Positions 5,985-8,609 of a stretch of DNA of 8,609 nt are shown here, one piece after another (positions within the stretch are counted from its first letter, which is position 1; each line of letters starts with the position of its first letter). The notes below the pieces were generated by a model that saw only the letters and a program-made list of their open reading frames with translations, had not been told where the DNA came from and made no database searches. The DNA lies in the NCBI GenBank assembly GCA_030037575.1, contig JASHRB010000253.1:1-8609 (forward strand), written 5' to 3'. The position numbers and the translations under genes were made by a program. Origin of the DNA: Candidatus Sulfotelmatobacter sp. Its GTDB lineage: Bacteria > Acidobacteriota > Terriglobia > Terriglobales > Acidobacteriaceae.

Positions 5985-8030
5985 TTAATCCAGCACCCTT
6001 CGTTCCTCATATCGGTCAATGTCAGACTCGGGATCGTAGGTGAAGTAGCGAACCAGGTTCTTGAAGTATCGCAGGAGGGTATTGACGTTGGTCGCGTACC
6101 AGCAGCAGCGCGTCATCTGCGGCGAGAAGCCGCAGATAAAACGAAACTGTTCCAACACCGACGCCGAATCGCCCAGCATGGCTGCTGCCATGCGGTGATT
6201 TCCATCGAGAATCGTCAGCGGACCCGTCTCATTAACCCCAATCAGAAGGACTGCCGGATTCACCAGATTGTCCTGCACGGAAGAGCTCAGAAGCCGCAGT
6301 TTGCCGAAAAAGCGGTCGTTATTTGGAGATTTCAGCTGAATCCGAATCCGCTCGACAACATCAGTCAGATAAAAACTTCCTTGGGCGACCCGGCGCCACT
6401 GCGCTCTTGGAAAAAAGCGGATCCGATCCAAGTCGGCAGCCGTCAATTTCACCTCGAACCAGGTGGTATCGGCAGGCAACTCGCGCCACATCGGCCCTCG
6501 GCGAAGAAACAATAAGGCTTGCCGCACCGCGTTCTCGCGTGAACTTTTGAGATTGGGATCCCTGACCAGATGATCGAATTGGTTCCGGTATTCGTCGAAT
6601 TCGGGATGGTGAAACTCACTTCTTAGAAATTCAGCCATGACCTCTTCTTCGGTTAACCTGCGGCCAACTCGCAAGCGGCGATAAGAGAGCATGGCTTGGG
6701 GTGCACAATGAGCCCGCAGAAGTGGCATGGTAAGCAGAAAGAGCAGCCCAATCATCAACACAAGCTGCACCAGAATCACCTCGCGAAGAGTGTGATGCAG
6801 CAGGTAGACTCCCAGAACCAGGGCGCCGCTGAAACCCAGCTGCAGCCAGCTGGTGTTCGCAATCTTGCGCGACATTTCATGAGTGATGATCACCGAGCTC
6901 AAAGAATACACACCGGTCATGACCGCATAGAGAATCAGCAAGGGAGCGAGCGCTCCATACATATCCAGCTCAAAGTGAGAACCGAAAAGCATCTTCCACA
7001 AAAAGCTGGGGACCAGCCACAGACCGAAAATCAAAACCGAAAGAATAAGGAAAACCAGCAGCAGGGAAGTGAAAAGAACCGGGCTGCCATCTTCTTCGTC
7101 GCTGCCTGCACCTGCCGAAACCGGGAACATGGTGTTCACCACCGACCATGCGCACATGTTCACCAATCGCCCCACCAGAGCCACGGCAGCGTAGAATCCC
7201 GCTTCGGGGGACGGGAAAAAATGTTTCACCAGCACAATGTCGAAGTTGTTAATGATCGTCTGGCCGGAGAAGAAAACGATGGCCTGCAATCCCTCGCGAA
7301 ACGAAATGGCGATTCCGCGAAGACTTAAAGAAGCTAATCCGGGGCTGGGCCAGGCGCCGAAATAGGCGATCATCACGGCTAACATGCAGGCAAGAACCGC
7401 GCCTCTTACTCCCATGCCGAGCTCGATCAGCAGAAAAACTCCGCCCACCCGAACCAGACCTTCGACGATGAAATTGATGGCCAGCGGTCCAAACGCGTGA
7501 ATCCCTTGGATGTAGCCGCGGCGCACACCCAGAGGAATGTAGAAAGCGGTGCCCACTGCGAGCAAAGTTATAAGAAACGCATTCGGCAGATTGAGATACG
7601 CGGTGAGCGGCTGCTTGCACAGAAAAAGCAGAAGTCCGATGGCAATACCGGCCAGCCATGAACGCTGGTGCAGCGTCGCAAAAACTGCGGCCTGGGCTTT
7701 TGGAGACCCGGTCTTGGCTACATATTTCGCGCACACCACCTGAAACGACAAGGTGATGCCCGAAACCAGCATCAGGATCGTGTAAACCGCAGTGGCGTGG
7801 GCAAAGCCGCTCGGCCCCAGAAGACGAGCCGTGGCGACGTTGTACACCAGGTTCGTGAGTCCGACCAGCCCGGAACCGGCCAGCAGCGTCAGGCTGCCGC
7901 CGAGCAGCTTCGACCGCAAAGTCTTCGCGGGGACGGGCAAGTCCTCTGGGTTCGCACCCGCAACTCCGGTTCCCACGTCGTCTTTTGTTGTTTCGGCCAT
8001 GGTTGGAGTTTCGAACGGAGCCGCGACCAT
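5985..8030 (-). CDS. Wzx/MATE-like polysaccharide flippase fused to a C-terminal ILDGNHR (ParB/Srx-like) domain
   Basis: Residues about 40-440 form a lipid-linked glycan flippase of the polysaccharide-synthesis (MOP/MATE) type with roughly 12 membrane segments. It starts with LLAGSGLVGLTNLVYNVATA and continues ARLLGPSGFAHATAVYTI, the usual Wzx opening. FFPSPEAGFYAAVALVGRLV at 271-290 also fits the family. After the last membrane segment (about 418-437) comes a soluble domain of about 230 residues. It has a charged helical start (LTEEEVMAEFLRSEFHHPEF), FEVKLTAADLDRIRF, then LTILDGNHRMAAAMLG at 605-620, and an aromatic-rich end. That motif resembles the DGxHR turn of ParB/sulfiredoxin-type or DUF1015-type proteins. 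Wzx proteins are usually about 400-500 residues, so 681 is long. The chosen ATG lies 3 nt past the preceding stop; Met11 is an alternative start. Neither has a Shine-Dalgarno sequence. Confidence 0.85.
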   Translation of the reverse strand: MVAAPFETPTMAETTKDDVGTGVAGANPEDLPVPAKTLRSKLLGGSLTLLAGSGLVGLTNLVYNVATARLLGPSGFAHATAVYTILMLVSGITLSFQVVCAKYVAKTGSPKAQAAVFATLHQRSWLAGIAIGLLLFLCKQPLTAYLNLPNAFLITLLAVGTAFYIPLGVRRGYIQGIHAFGPLAINFIVEGLVRVGGVFLLIELGMGVRGAVLACMLAVMIAYFGAWPSPGLASLSLRGIAISFREGLQAIVFFSGQTIINNFDIVLVKHFFPSPEAGFYAAVALVGRLVNMCAWSVVNTMFPVSAGAGSDEEDGSPVLFTSLLLVFLILSVLIFGLWLVPSFLWKMLFGSHFELDMYGALAPLLILYAVMTGVYSLSSVIITHEMSRKIANTSWLQLGFSGALVLGVYLLHHTLREVILVQLVLMIGLLFLLTMPLLRAHCAPQAMLSYRRLRVGRRLTEEEVMAEFLRSEFHHPEFDEYRNQFDHLVRDPNLKSSRENAVRQALLFLRRGPMWRELPADTTWFEVKLTAADLDRIRFFPRAQWRRVAQGSFYLTDVVERIRIQLKSPNNDRFFGKLRLLSSSVQDNLVNPAVLLIGVNETGPLTILDGNHRMAAAMLGDSASVLEQFRFICGFSPQMTRCCWYATNVNTLLRYFKNLVRYFTYDPESDIDRYEERRVLD

Positions 8031-8036
8031 TCGTCA
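8028..8036 (-). promoter_or_regulatory. Stop-start junction coupling barrel and flippase genes
   Basis: On the minus strand the barrel gene's TGA is followed by CGA and then the flippase ATG. The preceding bases are pyrimidine-rich (CACTCTCTTC), with no AGGAG-like site. The flippase is therefore probably translated by re-initiation after the barrel gene. Confidence 0.55.
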
Positions 8037-8609
8037 GAAGAGAGTGAAATGAATGACAGGCAAGACCACCGATCTGGTCGTCCCGGCGAAGTTATAGAAC
8101 GTTTGTTGCTGAATGCCGAAAGAAAGTCGAAATGGATAGTTCGAGGCGGCGGGAGTGCCATCCTTCAGGGCGGCATGAACCGGCCGAGTGTATGAAACCG
8201 TAAACTCACTCTGCGCGTTGTCGTATTGGTGATATCCCTCTCCGCGCGAAAGCAGGAAGTTTCCTTGGACATCCCAGCGCGGACTGGCGCGAAATTCAAA
8301 CCTGGCTCCGGGAACCAAAGCTTCGGCAATGGCATAGTTCGTGCCTTGCACCTGCCAGGATCGCAAATCCTCAGCCAAAATCGCCGCGGTGATTCGGTCG
8401 CCGAATTTGTGCTGGAACCCGGCATAGCTGGAGGTAGTGAAGTACTCCTCAATGAGCGGGCGGAAGAGCAGGTCGCGGGCCGAGTATCCCACCAGCAATT
8501 CGTTATGTCCCCACGGGCGCCCCACGGTGAATTCCAAATCACCCGAGGCGTCCCGCGAGTGAAGAGCCTGATCGATAAACGGCCCGGCCTCGCGGATCGC
8601 GTATCCGTT
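8034..8609 (-). CDS. C-terminal part of an outer-membrane beta-barrel protein
   Basis: The frame is open from the right window edge to the TGA at 8034-8036, giving 191 residues; the N-terminus lies outside. Alternating polar/hydrophobic strands separated by turns are clear: LEFTVGRPW, ELLVGYSARDLLF, YAGFQHKFGD, ITAAILAEDL, GARFEFRASP, WDVQGNFLLSRG, SEFTVSYTRP, FRLSFGIQQQTFYNF. The final strand is VVLPVIHFTLF, ending in Phe as BAM-targeted outer-membrane proteins do. It is the first visible gene of an operon with the flippase, which suggests a polymer-export or anchoring role. The specific family is not identifiable from this part. A TTG at 8537 is an in-frame internal codon, not a likely start. 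Confidence 0.7.
   Translation of the reverse strand, partial: NGYAIREAGPFIDQALHSRDASGDLEFTVGRPWGHNELLVGYSARDLLFRPLIEEYFTTSSYAGFQHKFGDRITAAILAEDLRSWQVQGTNYAIAEALVPGARFEFRASPRWDVQGNFLLSRGEGYHQYDNAQSEFTVSYTRPVHAALKDGTPAASNYPFRLSFGIQQQTFYNFAGTTRSVVLPVIHFTLF

Noticed and set aside
6696..7328. Plus-strand open frame of 210 codons
   Set aside because: It is antisense to the flippase membrane segments, and its Gln/His/Asn-rich translation is the mirror of hydrophobic codons.
7668..8195. Plus-strand open frame of 175 codons
   Set aside because: It crosses the barrel-flippase junction antisense to two well-supported genes and has no recognisable features.

Overview
The window (about 55-60% GC, judged by eye) reads as an envelope/exopolysaccharide locus from an Acidobacteriota-like (Terriglobia-type) bacterium. 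The lineage guess rests on three points. The secreted hydrolase-like protein carries the Ig domain, membrane segment, Arg cluster, lipobox-like Cys and Ser/Thr beta tail that I recall from many acidobacterial surface proteins. A three-unit DUF5666-like secreted protein is present. An outer-membrane barrel ending in Phe indicates a diderm. None of this was tested by a search.

Layout, left to right. Positions 3-167 (+) hold the possible tail of an upstream gene that overlaps the next start by ATGA. Positions 164-1798 (+) encode a GT4-type glycosyltransferase whose frame runs 336 bp antisense into the convergent gene. Positions 1463-3319 (-) encode a secreted GH71/GH99-like protein with FN3-like and Ig-like domains and an unusual C-terminal module. 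Positions 3320-3711 are a gene-free stretch with a candidate promoter and small repeats. Positions 3712-4641 (-) encode the DUF5666-like protein. A 171-bp divergent spacer follows. Positions 4813-5946 (+) encode a secreted TPR protein made of three long units. Positions 5985-8030 (-) encode a Wzx/MATE-like flippase fused to a soluble C-terminal domain with an ILDGNHR motif. Positions 8034-8609 (-) hold the C-terminal part of an outer-membrane beta-barrel, cut by the window edge and separated from the flippase start by 3 nt.

How the parts may work together is inference. The glycosyltransferase would build a lipid-linked glycan, the flippase would move it across the inner membrane, and the barrel may be part of the outer-membrane exit or anchoring route. 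The TPR and DUF5666-like proteins may be periplasmic partners. The GH-like protein could trim or process the polymer. No polymerase, priming transferase, Wza or Wzc is visible here, so the assignment to a polysaccharide pathway is contextual.

The strongest candidates for something new are the flippase-ILDGNHR domain fusion and the long antisense overlap between the glycosyltransferase and hydrolase genes, which falls on the hydrolase's membrane module. I saw no RNA genes, CRISPR arrays or insertion sequences.
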